Below the pieces are notes generated by a model that was not told where the DNA came from, searched no databases, and worked only from the letters and a program-made list of their open reading frames with translations. From Pseudogymnoascus destructans (Eukaryota > Ascomycota > Leotiomycetes > Thelebolales > Thelebolaceae): a stretch of DNA of 64,000 nucleotides. Every line of letters begins with the position of its first letter. The stretch's first letter is position 1. The stretch is from contig NW_020167528.1 of the NCBI RefSeq assembly GCF_001641265.1, positions 186,001-250,000 on the forward strand. The letters are read 5' to 3'. Position numbers and translations under genes: made by a program. Shown in pieces: positions 22,550 to 33,350 of this stretch.

Positions 22550-25500
22550 CTACATCTCATCATCGCTATCCTCCCCCAACAGCTCCCCCTCATCCTCATC
22601 CACAGCCGTGTAATCCGCGCCCCTCGCAAAGCTTCCCCGCGTTGTGAAACGCGTCCCCCTGCGCCCGCCGACGGTCTTCATCAGCCAGCCCCAGACGCTG
22701 CTTGCGACGGAGGGGGCGGCGATTATGACGGCGCCGACGCCGGCTACGGCCATGACGGGGTATTTGATGAAGGGGGATTCTTCGTCGAAGGATGCTGTGG
22801 CGGTAGTTAGCTTATGCTTCTGTATGCCCGATCCGCTGTAGAAATGCGAGATCAGGGAGAATAAGTAGGAAGGGGGATACATACATTGTTCACCAAGCCT
22901 AATCTGGCCGAACTTATCAGCCCAGTTGTTATACACCCACCAGCCCGCCGCACCCGCCGCCCCAATGCTGAACAGCAAAATAAGGAAGATCCAGAAGCCG
23001 CCCAGACCGTGCTTCTCGTAGAACTCATCTTCCTTGTCCGGACACGGCTTCGCTACGATCTTGTCCATCTCCTTACCGCCCTCGCACGTGCTGAGAGGGA
23101 TGCGGCGGTAGCCTGTAGGCTCGTAGTACTCGATTTGGTCGGGGTTAGCGCGGCACTCCTGGATGCGGTCGACTGGGGTGAGGCCGGGCACGAGGAGACA
23201 CTCCCCGCCAGCTAGTGCTTGGTAGTTGTAATCGCATTCGAAGTCCTGGCGTGTGCAGGTGCAGTTCGATTTGATGTTGTGCAGAGCCTCGATGATGTGG
23301 CCGTTGTAGCAATCGGCGCCGGCCTTCTTGCGGTGGTATTGCGAAATGTGTCCGAAGAGGCAGTTGTCCTCCTGTGTCGGGTGGCGCGGCGACCAGAGAT
23401 AGTAGTCTTCGTTCTCATCGCGTGTCTCGTCGAGCACGCACTGTCTGTCTGATAGGCCAGTGAAGTCGAGATTGATAGTCCTAACGCCGTCGCTGGCCTT
23501 TACCCATAGTAGGAAGTTGCGAGAGTTATCAGATGGAAGGGTGGTGATGTCCTGCACGCGCACCTTCGAGTCGGAGAACTTGTATTCCGTCCAGGTATCC
23601 CCTTCGTCGCGTGAGTAGTGCACTACATCCGTCTCCTTGCGGTCGTTGACTAGGACAATAATCGACCCTTGATCACCGTATTCCCACATATAGGATCCCT
23701 TCTTGACTTGTGTCCAGCTAACGCCTGCGTCGCGCGTAATATATGTGTCGCTCTTATCAAACGACTGCAACGATTCACCCACATTGCCGATGGCAAGCAT
23801 GATTCCCACGGCGCTAGGTGACGAGTAAGTGTGTGACTTGTCCGCGCGCTCAGTGTATCCGTGTATGTTGAGGGAACATTTCTGAAGGCTTCCACTGCAT
23901 GAAAACTTCTTGCCTTCAACGTCCTTCGCTGGCGGTGTGATGCAGCGCCACTCAGCACCATCATTATGCGTGATCATCGTCTTGAGGTTTTTGTGGCCAT
24001 CTTTCGAAACGCTCTCATAGTTGGTAAGAACATTAGCCAACGCAACACCCTCCAGTTTCGACATTTTCTCGAAGTCAACAAATCCGGCCCTGTCCCGATT
24101 GACGCCATTCAGACTGAGAACATAAGACGTCCCGTTAGAGTTGCTCTTGATGATGCCTCCATACTCTAAATCGGTCGTAGTATCAACCGTGACGTGCAAG
24201 AATATGGAGTGGGTGGAGCTATCCAGAACAGTATATCCATGTTGATGCGGAACCCTGAAATTGGAGGGAAACAGAGCATCGGCAAATGTCTTTCCGTCAA
24301 TACTCGATCTGAGCGTCAACTCGCCCTTGTCGTCCTTGGCCGCCACGATTATATACTCTGCCATAGTCGCGAAGTCCTGCATATCATCGACATGGGTCAC
24401 CGAGTCCTCGAAGGAGTTTGTGCTGCTCATAAGTTTCCACGGATTGTCCTTCGGGTCATTCGACTCTTTGGTGCGAGCTCCACAGAAGATGAGCTTCTCG
24501 CCTTCGGCTTCTCTGGCAGACTTTTCCGCATAGAGGAATTCACACTTGGAAACGTAGCGTGCTAGAGTCTTCCAGCTATCACCGCGATCTTTGGAAATAG
24601 AAGACACGGCATGACAAGAATCGCCACCAGTTGAGCAGGATTTACCTGTCCAGATGATCCAATCTTTCTTCGTTGAATGGAAGCTCATAGGTGTACCATA
24701 GCCGTAATCAGCGGGATGCGGAACCTTGACATCAAACTCTTGGATATCCTCGCCACGGTTTACGGAGTAGTATACTTTGTCGTCGCTGGCGAGGAAAAAA
24801 ACCCTGTCATTGAGATATGTATGGCGGACGACATATTTGATCTTTTTATCCTTCAAAATCTCCTTCCACTTCTTGCCGTGGTCGCGGGATAGGAAGACAC
24901 CTTTATCGGTCTGTGCGATAACGGTCTCGTCAACGCCGGAACTCGTCTCGGTGCGCTCAAAGTATATATGGTCCTGGAGGACCTTGCCCTCGAGGGACTG
25001 TGAAGTATGCGATACTTTGCCGCTAGCTGGAGGCGCAATGGTGTCTTTACAGGGCGTCGTGACTAACTCGTCCTTTGCCCCCTCATTTGGCCGAATGCAA
25101 TCATTGCCTGGGATAAGGCGCCATCCTGAAGAGCCCTTGAATGTATCGTCTGGCTTCTTGCAGGCTCCGTCAGGAACCAAAGGAGGGCCTTGCGCAACAC
25201 ACCTTTTGCCGTCTTCACTTCTCACAAAGTTGAAGTCGCATTCGTAGTCAATATCGCTACAGTCGCATTTTTCGAACTTCGCTTCGGGGTCAACAAAATC
25301 TTTCTTCATAAAGCAATCAGCATCTGCTTTGCGTCTCATGAAGTACTGCTTGTGGCCCATCAAACACGTTGGTTCTCCCTCCTTGTTGACACGAGCATAC
25401 CATTTCTCAAGGTCCTTGTCCTCGCATTTCCTCTCCTTCATGCCCTCAAAATTAATCGACATGATATAGTATTCTTTCACGTCTGCCGATCTCGCAGACG

Positions 25501-27058
25501 CCATGAACAGGAATTTCGGGCTTGTAGAATCCAGGGTCGTCGTCAACACGTAGGGTGAGACTTTATGGGGTAGGTCAATTTCTTTCCAATTCCTTCCGCG
25601 GTCAAGAGAGTATTTCATTTTATTGGTGACAGCGTCTTCGACGGCGAGGAGAATAGATCCCGCATCACCAATCTCGTACTTGTGTGGACCCGACAGCGCC
25701 TTCTTCCACTTCACACCGGCATCTTCAGAGACATAGAGATCGCCTTTATCATACGCCTTCAGGTGCTTGCCGGTGTTCCCAACAGCCATCATAATTCCGG
25801 GTGCAAGACTCGAGAAGATCCTCCCGGAATTCGAAGCATCTGTCACGGAATGGATATGCAAGTCGTCGTCTCCCGCTTTCAGCCCTCGCCACGTCCGACC
25901 ATCGTCAAAACTGATCTGGCTCTTGATCTTTTTGGCTTCTCTTGGGGATTTCTCAACGTCTTCCCAGTTATCAACCACATTGACGAGAGCGATTCCCTGG
26001 ATCGAAGCAACCTTCTCGAAGTCGACGTTGCCCCCTTTATTCCTGTTGGTGTGTTCGACATTCCGCGTAAAGTATGTGCCGTTTGAGTTACTACTCAGAA
26101 GAACTCCCATAGGGTTTGATTTCTTCGTCGTCATAACATCAATCTGGATGCTATAATTTGTCGATTCCAAAATGGTGTAGGCTTCTTCCACCAGTTTATG
26201 GTCGTGCGGGAAGACAGCCCGGTGCCACTTCAATGTATCATACGTAACATAGAGAGCCATTTCGTCCGTCTTCTCCGCCACGCTAGCAGCCAGGATATAG
26301 CTCTTCACTGCCGCAATTCTCGAAACTCCGGTAACGGTCCGGCCTTCCTCGAGGACTGGTTCGAACTCATCTGAGAAAAACGAATCCGAGATCTTGAGCT
26401 TATAATCCTTCGAGTACCGCGAGTATTTCCCTTCCGTAATGCACAAAATCCTGTTATCATCAACTTTCGATTCTCGTTCCGCAAATAATTCGGTTCCTTT
26501 TGCCCATTGGCATCCCGCAGTGTTGTCTCGAAGCGGTTTGGCTTTCGTCTGAAAGCCGTCCAGAGTATAAGTTGATTTTCGATCACAGTAGAGTCCCAGC
26601 ATACAATCCAGGGCATTCACAATAATCTTGTCCTTGTTCCCAGCGTGGAAGCTCAGTGGGTTCTCGTCGCGTACATCCGGGATGCTTCTCGTATCAAACT
26701 TTGTCCATGTCTTCCCCCGGTCCTCTGTCCGGAAATGCGTGACATCCTCCGTCAGGACATACGCCCTTGTGTTGTCGAACGGATGTATAACCAGACTGGC
26801 AGACACGCCCTGGGGAATGGCAGATATCTTGTCCCAGCTCTCGCCCGCATTGGAAGATCTGAAGATCGCGTCTTCGTTGAGGTCCTGCATGAGGAGAACA
26901 TCGGAATCGTCAAAATAGCGTAAATCGTATGGTGAGTTCGCAAACTTGTTCGAGGTGACTACCGGTCCATCATTTGCTGCACAGGATGTGCCATAAAGCA
27001 TTGCCGCCAGGAGGAGGTTCCGCCATCCTGGGACGGCCTCTGCGACCCTCAGCCTCAT
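22550..27058 (-). CDS. VPS10: Vacuolar protein sorting receptor (sortilin family)
   Basis: Two exons: 27058-22885 and 22794-22550, about 1472 residues. The 90-nt intron (GTATGT..GCTAAC..ACAG) is a multiple of three and stays open; removing it joins GQIRLGEQ-S-SFDEESPF, the expected cytosolic sequence. The start encodes a signal peptide (LLLAAMLYGTSCAA). Two tandem VPS10 luminal domains follow, each with Asp-box/BNR blades (SSNAGESWDK, EDRGKTWTKF, SRDHGKKWKEI, TRDAGVSWTQV, SRDEGDTWTEY) and a Cys-rich 10CC module (CSDIDYECDFNF, CTRQDFECDYNY). A transmembrane span (FWIFLILLFSIGAAGAAGWWVY), a second hydrophobic stretch and an acidic tail end the protein. The receptor carries carboxypeptidase Y-like cargo from late Golgi to vacuole. 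Confidence 0.95.
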   Translation of the reverse strand: MRLRVAEAVPGWRNLLLAAMLYGTSCAANDGPVVTSNKFANSPYDLRYFDDSDVLLMQDLNEDAIFRSSNAGESWDKISAIPQGVSASLVIHPFDNTRAYVLTEDVTHFRTEDRGKTWTKFDTRSIPDVRDENPLSFHAGNKDKIIVNALDCMLGLYCDRKSTYTLDGFQTKAKPLRDNTAGCQWAKGTELFAERESKVDDNRILCITEGKYSRYSKDYKLKISDSFFSDEFEPVLEEGRTVTGVSRIAAVKSYILAASVAEKTDEMALYVTYDTLKWHRAVFPHDHKLVEEAYTILESTNYSIQIDVMTTKKSNPMGVLLSSNSNGTYFTRNVEHTNRNKGGNVDFEKVASIQGIALVNVVDNWEDVEKSPREAKKIKSQISFDDGRTWRGLKAGDDDLHIHSVTDASNSGRIFSSLAPGIMMAVGNTGKHLKAYDKGDLYVSEDAGVKWKKALSGPHKYEIGDAGSILLAVEDAVTNKMKYSLDRGRNWKEIDLPHKVSPYVLTTTLDSTSPKFLFMASARSADVKEYYIMSINFEGMKERKCEDKDLEKWYARVNKEGEPTCLMGHKQYFMRRKADADCFMKKDFVDPEAKFEKCDCSDIDYECDFNFVRSEDGKRCVAQGPPLVPDGACKKPDDTFKGSSGWRLIPGNDCIRPNEGAKDELVTTPCKDTIAPPASGKVSHTSQSLEGKVLQDHIYFERTETSSGVDETVIAQTDKGVFLSRDHGKKWKEILKDKKIKYVVRHTYLNDRVFFLASDDKVYYSVNRGEDIQEFDVKVPHPADYGYGTPMSFHSTKKDWIIWTGKSCSTGGDSCHAVSSISKDRGDSWKTLARYVSKCEFLYAEKSAREAEGEKLIFCGARTKESNDPKDNPWKLMSSTNSFEDSVTHVDDMQDFATMAEYIIVAAKDDKGELTLRSSIDGKTFADALFPSNFRVPHQHGYTVLDSSTHSIFLHVTVDTTTDLEYGGIIKSNSNGTSYVLSLNGVNRDRAGFVDFEKMSKLEGVALANVLTNYESVSKDGHKNLKTMITHNDGAEWRCITPPAKDVEGKKFSCSGSLQKCSLNIHGYTERADKSHTYSSPSAVGIMLAIGNVGESLQSFDKSDTYITRDAGVSWTQVKKGSYMWEYGDQGSIIVLVNDRKETDVVHYSRDEGDTWTEYKFSDSKVRVQDITTLPSDNSRNFLLWVKASDGVRTINLDFTGLSDRQCVLDETRDENEDYYLWSPRHPTQEDNCLFGHISQYHRKKAGADCYNGHIIEALHNIKSNCTCTRQDFECDYNYQALAGGECLLVPGLTPVDRIQECRANPDQIEYYEPTGYRRIPLSTCEGGKEMDKIVAKPCPDKEDEFYEKHGLGGFWIFLILLFSIGAAGAAGWWVYNNWADKFGQIRLGEQCMYPPSYLFSLISHFYSGSGIQKHKLTTATASFDEESPFIKYPVMAVAGVGAVIIAAPSVASSVWGWLMKTVGGRRGTRFTTRGSFARGADYTAVDEDEGELLGEDSDDEM

Positions 27059-27803
27059 GATTGCGATTTATTCGAAGGGAGTCCAAGCATTAAGATCCGT
27101 CAAAGCTCCTTGAGCTGTTCTGGATGGGAGGCAGTCAGTGCGAGCAATCGTAGGATGAATCCGATATGAATTCTAAGTCTGGTCGCCAGTTGTCGCGCAA
27201 AAACAATGGTTGCGTGGCTTCAGAGCTGCGAGGGAAACACAGACAGGGGTGCCCACTTGCGTCAGCAGCCCACTCATATTTATGACGCGCCACCAGCAGG
27301 ACGAGCCCTGATTGATGGCAATCTTCAACCTCCAATATCAATTCAAATCTCGGCCTATGGCTCGATTTACACGAGTACAATTTTGACTAATTTTAATATG
27401 TATTATAACTAAAACTACTCAGAATCTGATAAACTAAGTCCTTCTACATGCTCCTAACAAGTTCTCGCATTACGACCAGCTTTTCTACAAGTGCTACAGT
27501 GCTGACTAGACAATTTCCCCTCCCTCCTACCACTCCCCTCCGCACGGCAAGTCGCGTCGCACCTGCTCATCCACGTCCCTCTGTGCCAAAAGATCTTGTG
27601 CATCCCCTATAGTAAGTACACCTCCTTGACGGACACAAGTTTTTTTGGCCCTCTAGCGTTTGCTAAGGGCCTCATTTGCTACGTGAAGGGTACGGACCTT
27701 AGCAGTGTATTAGATAGTATTATACGGCCCATTTTGTAACCAGTGCGTATAGAGTACGATACAGGTTCAACTCAATACGCACTAGCACTGGTTAATACGA
27801 TAC
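27059..27803. other. VPS10 upstream region and transposon flank
   Basis: The part next to 27058 should hold the VPS10 promoter. From about 27370 it becomes AT-rich. An imperfect inverted repeat (TAACCAGTGC near 27737, GCACTGGTTA ending at 27794) lies just left of the copia insertion and may be the relic of an older element. Confidence 0.4.
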
Positions 27804-28159
27804 TGTTGGAACAGGAAGTACCGTGGTACGGGATCACACACAAATCATGTGGTTTCTCCAGTGGTCGGGACTTCTCACGGGTGCAACGGGGCAGGAATTC
27901 TCACACAGTATATAGCTTACTATAGCAAAATAAGATCGATTGATTAACTACACTATCTAATGGGCCTACGTGGCTATTTGTAGGCCTTTCGGAGGTTCTG
28001 CTTCGACCCCCCAAAAGCCCCCTATTCTGGTGGCTTCAGAGCTGAAACCCCAGTTGAGACTGTGGTGGTTTCCAGCACCGGTCGGAGATCCTGGGATGCC
28101 GTAGTGGATTATAGGGCCAAATACCACCGTATCCCACGCCCACGGCCTACTCTCCAACA
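27804..28159 (-). repeat. 3' LTR of the copia element
   Basis: 356 bp with TGTTGGA..TCCAACA ends, the same as the copy at 33351. Preceded outside the element by target duplication GATAC. Confidence 0.97.
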
Positions 28160-28760
28160 GCCCCCTCACGTAGCCCAGAAAGAAAGTGATAAAAACCAAA
28201 CTATGTAAATCGACCGGTAAGCTTGATATCACCAACCCACCGCCGTCGCCACCGGATTACCCGGCAAACAGCCTAAAAGGCACGAATATAAAAGCCCTTC
28301 TTCAGGGCAACCTCCCTTTTATTTTATTTTTTTTATTATTTTTTTTTTTTTTTACCCTTCGGCAAGTTCTCCGATCCACGGTGGTCGGTTGCCCGCCGAC
28401 TCTACTGGGTCATTGGTTTCTGTCTTTGATAGACGGGACCGAAGACCCGGAATCGGTCAGTGAGCGCTCGCTGTCACCCGGTGTTGCTGCCGGATGCCAG
28501 CCCTCTGTCGTCGCCGCGGTGTTGCTGCCGCCCTCTCTTTTCTCGTCGCCGGCCTTCACCGGTGGTTCTCACCTCTTCCCTCGCACTGATCTCCTCCCCC
28601 GTGCACCCTGAGCGCCGGGGAACCCAAAATAGGTCGCCGAAGACGGCGAGGGCTTGGCGCTCCCAAAATCTTTCGACTGCGTTGAGCTGCTCTTGCGCCT
28701 GCGGCGAACGGCCCCGTTTTGCCAGACGGCAGGCCTTGGGGGACGGGGATTGTGGCGTTT
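28160..28760 (-). other. 3' untranslated part of the copia element
   Basis: About 600 bp between the RNase H stop and the 3' LTR. It has a long T-run on the plus strand (about 28325-28352) and the polypurine tract at its left end. No gene seen. Confidence 0.6.
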
Positions 28761-31700
28761 TTATGCCTGCGGAGCCAGGTATCCCTGGATGCAGCGTGAG
28801 AACGCTGGGAGCGGCAGCGGCTTTGTGAGTACGTCCGCCAGCATATCTTCTGTCCGGACGTAGTCGACGTCCATTTTCCCGAACGCGATCAACTGGCGTA
28901 CATAGTGATATCGGACGTCAATGTGCTTTGTCCTGCGGTGGGACATTGGATCTGCGGCGATGGCCAGACTGGCCTGGTTGTCGCCGTACAGTTGAACTCG
29001 GTGGCCCCTGCCACCGAGGAGCTTTTTCCGGCCGATTTCCTGGAGGAGGGTGCGGAGCCATTGGCCCTGCTTGCTGGCTTCGCAGAGGGCGATATATTCG
29101 GCCTCGGTGGTGGACGTCGCAATGCAGCGCTGTTTCAACGAACTCCAGCTAATCGGCCCCCTATTCAGTATGAATATATGGCCCGAGACCGAGTGCCGGT
29201 CAAGGTGGTCGCCAGCGTAGTCCGCGTCACTGTAACCTTGTAGATAGGGGCAGTCTTTGCCCCCTATTCCTCCAAACGAGAGCCGTAAACCCCGGGTCTT
29301 CTTCACATAGCGCAATACGTGGAGGACCCCGTTCCAGTTCCGTATCGTAGGCTTAGAGCAGCTCTGGCTGAGCTGCCCCCAGGCGTATGCGACGTCTGGG
29401 CGAGTGCAAATCGCAAGCCAGGCCAAGGACCCAACGCCCTGCTGATACAGGTGCTGGTCGGCCTCGGGCTCGCTGCCGTCACTTTTGACGAGCGCCGCTC
29501 TGTCGATCGCCGGGGTCGAGAGTGGCGCGGATTTCTGTAGCTGAAAGCGCTCGATCACCTCGTCGATATACCCTTCCTGGTCCAGATAGATCCGGCGATT
29601 CTTCCGGTCTCGGGTCACCCTGATACCGAGTATCATATTGACATCGCCAAGGTCCTTGATCTTCCAGCGCTTTTCGATACCCTTGACGACCCGACCGATA
29701 TCCGACGGATCCTTGCCCAGGATCAGCATGTCATCAACGTATAAGCCAATCAGTAGCCGTCTGTCAGCGGTCGCGAAGATACTTGGTTCGCTGAATATCG
29801 GCTGGAAACCCAGCTCGCCGAGTCCCTTGCAGGCCTCAATATACCACTCCCTCCCGGACTGCTTCAGCCCGTAGAGCGACTTCCGTAGCCGTAGTACGTA
29901 GCCTTCTGGGCAGTATAATCCTTCTGGTGGTCTCATATAGACCTCTGCATGTAGATCTGAGCGCGGGTACGCGCTCACGACGTCGATCTGCCGGATTTCC
30001 ATGTCCTCGTAGGCGCCGATCGCCAGTAGAAGTCGAAGAGACTCAGCCCGAATCGTCGGTGAGAACGTCTCGAGGTAATCGTCGCCAGGGACTTGGCCGA
30101 AGCCCTGGGCGACAAGTCTTGCCTTGAATCGATCAAGGAGGCCGGTGGGCGTATACTTGACATTGAACACCCAGCGGCAACCCAGAACTCTCTTTCCTCT
30201 CGGCAGCTTCACATGCTCCCAAGTTCCGAGCGATTGGAGCTGCGTAAGCTCTTCCTGGACTGCGAGCGTCCAGTCCGCGCCATGCTCTGAGTCATTGACA
30301 GCCGCAGCATATTTGTCGGGGACTGGCAGTCTAGCCGGCGCTGCGTAAGACGCTTCGAAAGCCTCTTCGAACGGTCTCGTTGACCGCCTTTCTCTGCCAC
30401 TTCGCCGGACAGTAAACTCCTTAGCAGGAGGGCTCTTTTTGGCGACTTCAGCTTCTGTGAGGAGTTGATTGGCTGCAGAGTCAGATTCGCCTTCTTCGTC
30501 GAAGGGTTCGTCAACTTGGTCAGTTCCTGGGCCAGGGGTTTGGTCATCGTCTCGCTCTATCGATTGGATCGGCGGCGACGATGTCGTAGAGCGCGGTGGC
30601 CCCAAATCGCCCTGTGCTCCCACGATAGGGGGGTGCCCATCGCTGTACTGCCCATCGTCGATTCGGCATTGCGACTCAGGCGGTAATCCAGGGGGTGGCG
30701 GCTCCTGGCCCGCTGGGGAATCAGCGGCCAGAATATCGTCGCCGGCATTGCGCAGGCCCCCTATTGGGGTATCACCCTGGCTGCGCCGATGGCTAACTGC
30801 CTCTATAGGGGGCCCCTGCTCGAGGTAAGCCTCCATGGGGTCAAACCCCACATCCTCGACGGGCCCTTCGTCCGAGTCGGCGAGATCAAGGCATTGATCC
30901 TCGACGAACCTCACCGAAGTTGCAATGATGATGCGGTCGCCGACCGGATCATACAATCGGTACTGCTTGGAGGTGCCGGCGTAGCCAACCAGTGCAGTCC
31001 GTATCGCGTTGGGCGCGAGTTTGTCGCCGCCCCTCTGTTCCATCGCGAGGTTTGCATATACGACGCAACCCCAGACGCGGAGGTGAGCCACAGACGGCTT
31101 CTTGCCGCTGTATGACTCTTCCGGCGACTTGCCTTCAGGCCCGATTGGCAGCCTGTTCCGCAGGTAGGAGGCGGCAATCGCCGCCTCAGCCCAGAGCTTC
31201 CTAGGCAGGCGCGCGTAGGCCAGCATCGCCCTGATCAGGGCCACCAAGGCCCGGTTCAGGCGCTCAGAAGCGCCATTCTGATACGACGTATACGGCGTCG
31301 TAAACTCGAACAGGATTCCCTGAGTGCTCCCGAGGTCCCGTTCGAGAGCCCTGTACTCGCTGCCGTTGTCGCAGCGTACGACTTTGATCTTCCGGCCGGT
31401 TTGGTGCTCGACCTGAGTCCTAAACTCTGTAAAGATCGCCCGTAGCTGCCCCGTAGACTTCATAACGTAGACCCAGGTCTTCCGTGTATAGTCGTCTGTA
31501 AACGTCACAAAGTAGACGTTACTGCCGCCTAGTGACGGCGTCCGGTATGGCCCCCAGATATCGCTGTGGATCCTGTCGAGGGGGGCTGTCGCATGCTCTG
31601 ATGCTTTTCGGTTGATAACCCGCGTACTCTTGTTGAGTAGGCACTCTCCACACGGGTCTGCAAGATCACCAATCGGCCCTGGCAACCCATCGACTGCGGT

Positions 31701-31808
31701 GTGGGCCAGCCTCAGACTCCTTGAGCTCAGGTGCCCAAAGCGCCGATGCCAAAGCATGGCCTCATCTGGTGACATCGCCACTGCGCGCAGCGCAGTGACG
31801 GCGCCTTC
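28761..31808 (-). CDS. Copia polyprotein, integrase-reverse transcriptase-RNase H part
   Basis: The frame is open for about 1016 codons after a TAG at 31809-31811. No ATG is needed if it is made as a fusion with gag-PR, and it is in the same frame. In order: a pre-integrase HHCC finger (WHRRFGHL..CGECLLNKS), integrase with DIWGPY, DNGSEY and YQNGASERLNR (D, D, E), a disordered linker, reverse transcriptase from WVFNVKYTPTGLLDRFKARLV through FSPTIRAES to the catalytic YVDDMLIL, and RNase H with YSDADYAG, TEAEYIAL and TKHIDVRYHYVR. It ends with MLADVLTKPL, the usual copia terminus. All catalytic motifs are intact. Confidence 0.95.
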   Translation of the reverse strand, partial: EGAVTALRAVAMSPDEAMLWHRRFGHLSSRSLRLAHTAVDGLPGPIGDLADPCGECLLNKSTRVINRKASEHATAPLDRIHSDIWGPYRTPSLGGSNVYFVTFTDDYTRKTWVYVMKSTGQLRAIFTEFRTQVEHQTGRKIKVVRCDNGSEYRALERDLGSTQGILFEFTTPYTSYQNGASERLNRALVALIRAMLAYARLPRKLWAEAAIAASYLRNRLPIGPEGKSPEESYSGKKPSVAHLRVWGCVVYANLAMEQRGGDKLAPNAIRTALVGYAGTSKQYRLYDPVGDRIIIATSVRFVEDQCLDLADSDEGPVEDVGFDPMEAYLEQGPPIEAVSHRRSQGDTPIGGLRNAGDDILAADSPAGQEPPPPGLPPESQCRIDDGQYSDGHPPIVGAQGDLGPPRSTTSSPPIQSIERDDDQTPGPGTDQVDEPFDEEGESDSAANQLLTEAEVAKKSPPAKEFTVRRSGRERRSTRPFEEAFEASYAAPARLPVPDKYAAAVNDSEHGADWTLAVQEELTQLQSLGTWEHVKLPRGKRVLGCRWVFNVKYTPTGLLDRFKARLVAQGFGQVPGDDYLETFSPTIRAESLRLLLAIGAYEDMEIRQIDVVSAYPRSDLHAEVYMRPPEGLYCPEGYVLRLRKSLYGLKQSGREWYIEACKGLGELGFQPIFSEPSIFATADRRLLIGLYVDDMLILGKDPSDIGRVVKGIEKRWKIKDLGDVNMILGIRVTRDRKNRRIYLDQEGYIDEVIERFQLQKSAPLSTPAIDRAALVKSDGSEPEADQHLYQQGVGSLAWLAICTRPDVAYAWGQLSQSCSKPTIRNWNGVLHVLRYVKKTRGLRLSFGGIGGKDCPYLQGYSDADYAGDHLDRHSVSGHIFILNRGPISWSSLKQRCIATSTTEAEYIALCEASKQGQWLRTLLQEIGRKKLLGGRGHRVQLYGDNQASLAIAADPMSHRRTKHIDVRYHYVRQLIAFGKMDVDYVRTEDMLADVLTKPLPLPAFSRCIQGYLAPQA

Positions 31809-33194
31809 CTAGGTGCCGTCCAGGATGTAGGAACGTCCGATTCGATCAGCTACGCCGACGACTTGCCCCTTGAGTTCCAGGAGCATCTTGCCGCCGCTGG
31901 TCGTCCTTGTCATGATACCCCTATCCTGGAGATGGGGGACTGAGACGAGACTTCCGGCGAGCTTCGGTACGTGCAGTACTTCGTGAAGCTGGATATGGCG
32001 CTTGTCGCCCCTGACAGCTATTTCGAAGCTGACAGTCCCTTCAGCGACGGCCTGGATTTCCGTCCCGTTGGCTAGTCTGACTGGAATCGGCTTGTCTAGT
32101 ATGATGTAGTTGACGAACGCCTCTCTGGCGTACGTCATATGGCGAGAGCAACCCGAATCCATGATCCACGCCCTTCTTTTAGCTTGCCCGTCGCCGACCC
32201 AGCGCGTATCGATGCCACACAAGTCGTTGGTCGCAGCGATCCAAGACGTCTCGGTGACGGGAGCGGCCCGGATGTAGGCAGCGTTCGCCCCTTCCGATGG
32301 GGGCGGCGATAACCCCTTTCCCCCGCCAGGGGCAGCGAGGGGGCCAGTCGACGGCCCTGCCGTCTTCAGCTCCCCCCTCTTTTTCGCGTTGCAGTCCCGG
32401 CTTATATGGCCGATTTTTCTGCAGTGATAACAGGTACGGGTATCCTTGTGGTAGGACCTGCCCCCACCGCCCTGCCCACCCCTTTTGCCCCTCGTATTTC
32501 CAGTATCCGTAGAGGCTTGCCGGGCAGACTCAGTGACTGTCTTCGACTTTGTGAGCTGCTCTTCGATGTCGACGAAGTGCTCAACAATACTCTCGTAGTC
32601 CGTAATGTTCGCTGCTCGGATCTGGGTAGCAGCGATGTCGTATTTGCCCCCCCGACTTATCATAATCGTGATAAGGCGACCGGCCTTCCCCTTGTCGGAT
32701 GGCTGCTCATTAGGATCAATTCGGCCGATATCCTCCTGGAGGTAGTCGAGCTGGGTGACAATATCGCTCACCGAAGTCGTCGCCGACGGCGAGTACGTGT
32801 TGAAAGCTTCGCTCCTCGAAGTCAACTGTTGTATTCCGTCCCTAGCATAGGTTTTCTTGAGGTAATCCCACATCTCCTTGGCACTATCGAACTTGAGTAT
32901 CTTGTCAATGATACTCTGGGTACAGGCCTCCATTATCATATTCCTTGCCCGTAGATCTCGTCTTTTGGCCTTATGATCTTTTAGAGCTTTGGACCGGGCC
33001 GCAGCTGCTTCGCTGGGTTCCTTTTTCGTCTCGAGCTCGGGCTCCAGATCGTCGTCGAGCGTATATGTCAGATCAACGGCACTCCAGACTCTTCGGTCCT
33101 GGAGTATGACCTTGAGCTGCTTGCCCCAATTCCGGTAATTGGGCCCCGTGAGCTTCTGGATCCGGGGCCGCTCGGTGATAGATTCGGTCTCCAT
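31809..33194 (-). CDS. Copia Gag and protease
   Basis: 461 residues ending at an in-frame TAG (31809-31811). Residues 1-240 form Gag of the UBN2/DUF4219 kind (KLTGPNYRNWGKQLKVIL, MWDYLKKTYA). A CCHC knuckle is present (CYHCRKIGHISRDC). The protease region follows, with IMDSGCSRHMT as the active-site DSG and SLVSVPHLQDRG near the end. The stop falls just before the pre-integrase finger, in a linker, so Gag and a complete protease would be made without read-through. Confidence 0.93.
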   Translation of the reverse strand: METESITERPRIQKLTGPNYRNWGKQLKVILQDRRVWSAVDLTYTLDDDLEPELETKKEPSEAAAARSKALKDHKAKRRDLRARNMIMEACTQSIIDKILKFDSAKEMWDYLKKTYARDGIQQLTSRSEAFNTYSPSATTSVSDIVTQLDYLQEDIGRIDPNEQPSDKGKAGRLITIMISRGGKYDIAATQIRAANITDYESIVEHFVDIEEQLTKSKTVTESARQASTDTGNTRGKRGGQGGGGRSYHKDTRTCYHCRKIGHISRDCNAKKRGELKTAGPSTGPLAAPGGGKGLSPPPSEGANAAYIRAAPVTETSWIAATNDLCGIDTRWVGDGQAKRRAWIMDSGCSRHMTYAREAFVNYIILDKPIPVRLANGTEIQAVAEGTVSFEIAVRGDKRHIQLHEVLHVPKLAGSLVSVPHLQDRGIMTRTTSGGKMLLELKGQVVGVADRIGRSYILDGT

Positions 33195-33350
33195 CGTGGA
33201 GGGCAGCTATCACTTCCTTTTTTTTTTTTTTTTTTTTGGGGCTGAGTATCGGCGGCGGATAGCTCAGGCTCTCACTTTTTCGATGTGAGACCTCGGAATC
33301 AATTCGTCGTTGAATATGAGAATTTCCTTGGCGTTGCCGGGCTCATAACC
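33195..33350 (-). promoter_or_regulatory. Copia leader with primer-binding site
   Basis: Leader between the 5' LTR and gag. Immediately after the LTR, the minus strand reads GGTTATGAGCCCGGC. Its complement matches the anticodon stem-loop 5' half of initiator tRNA-Met (GGGCTCATAACC) rather than a tRNA 3' end. A 24-nt T-run on the plus strand lies near 33215-33238. Confidence 0.7.
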
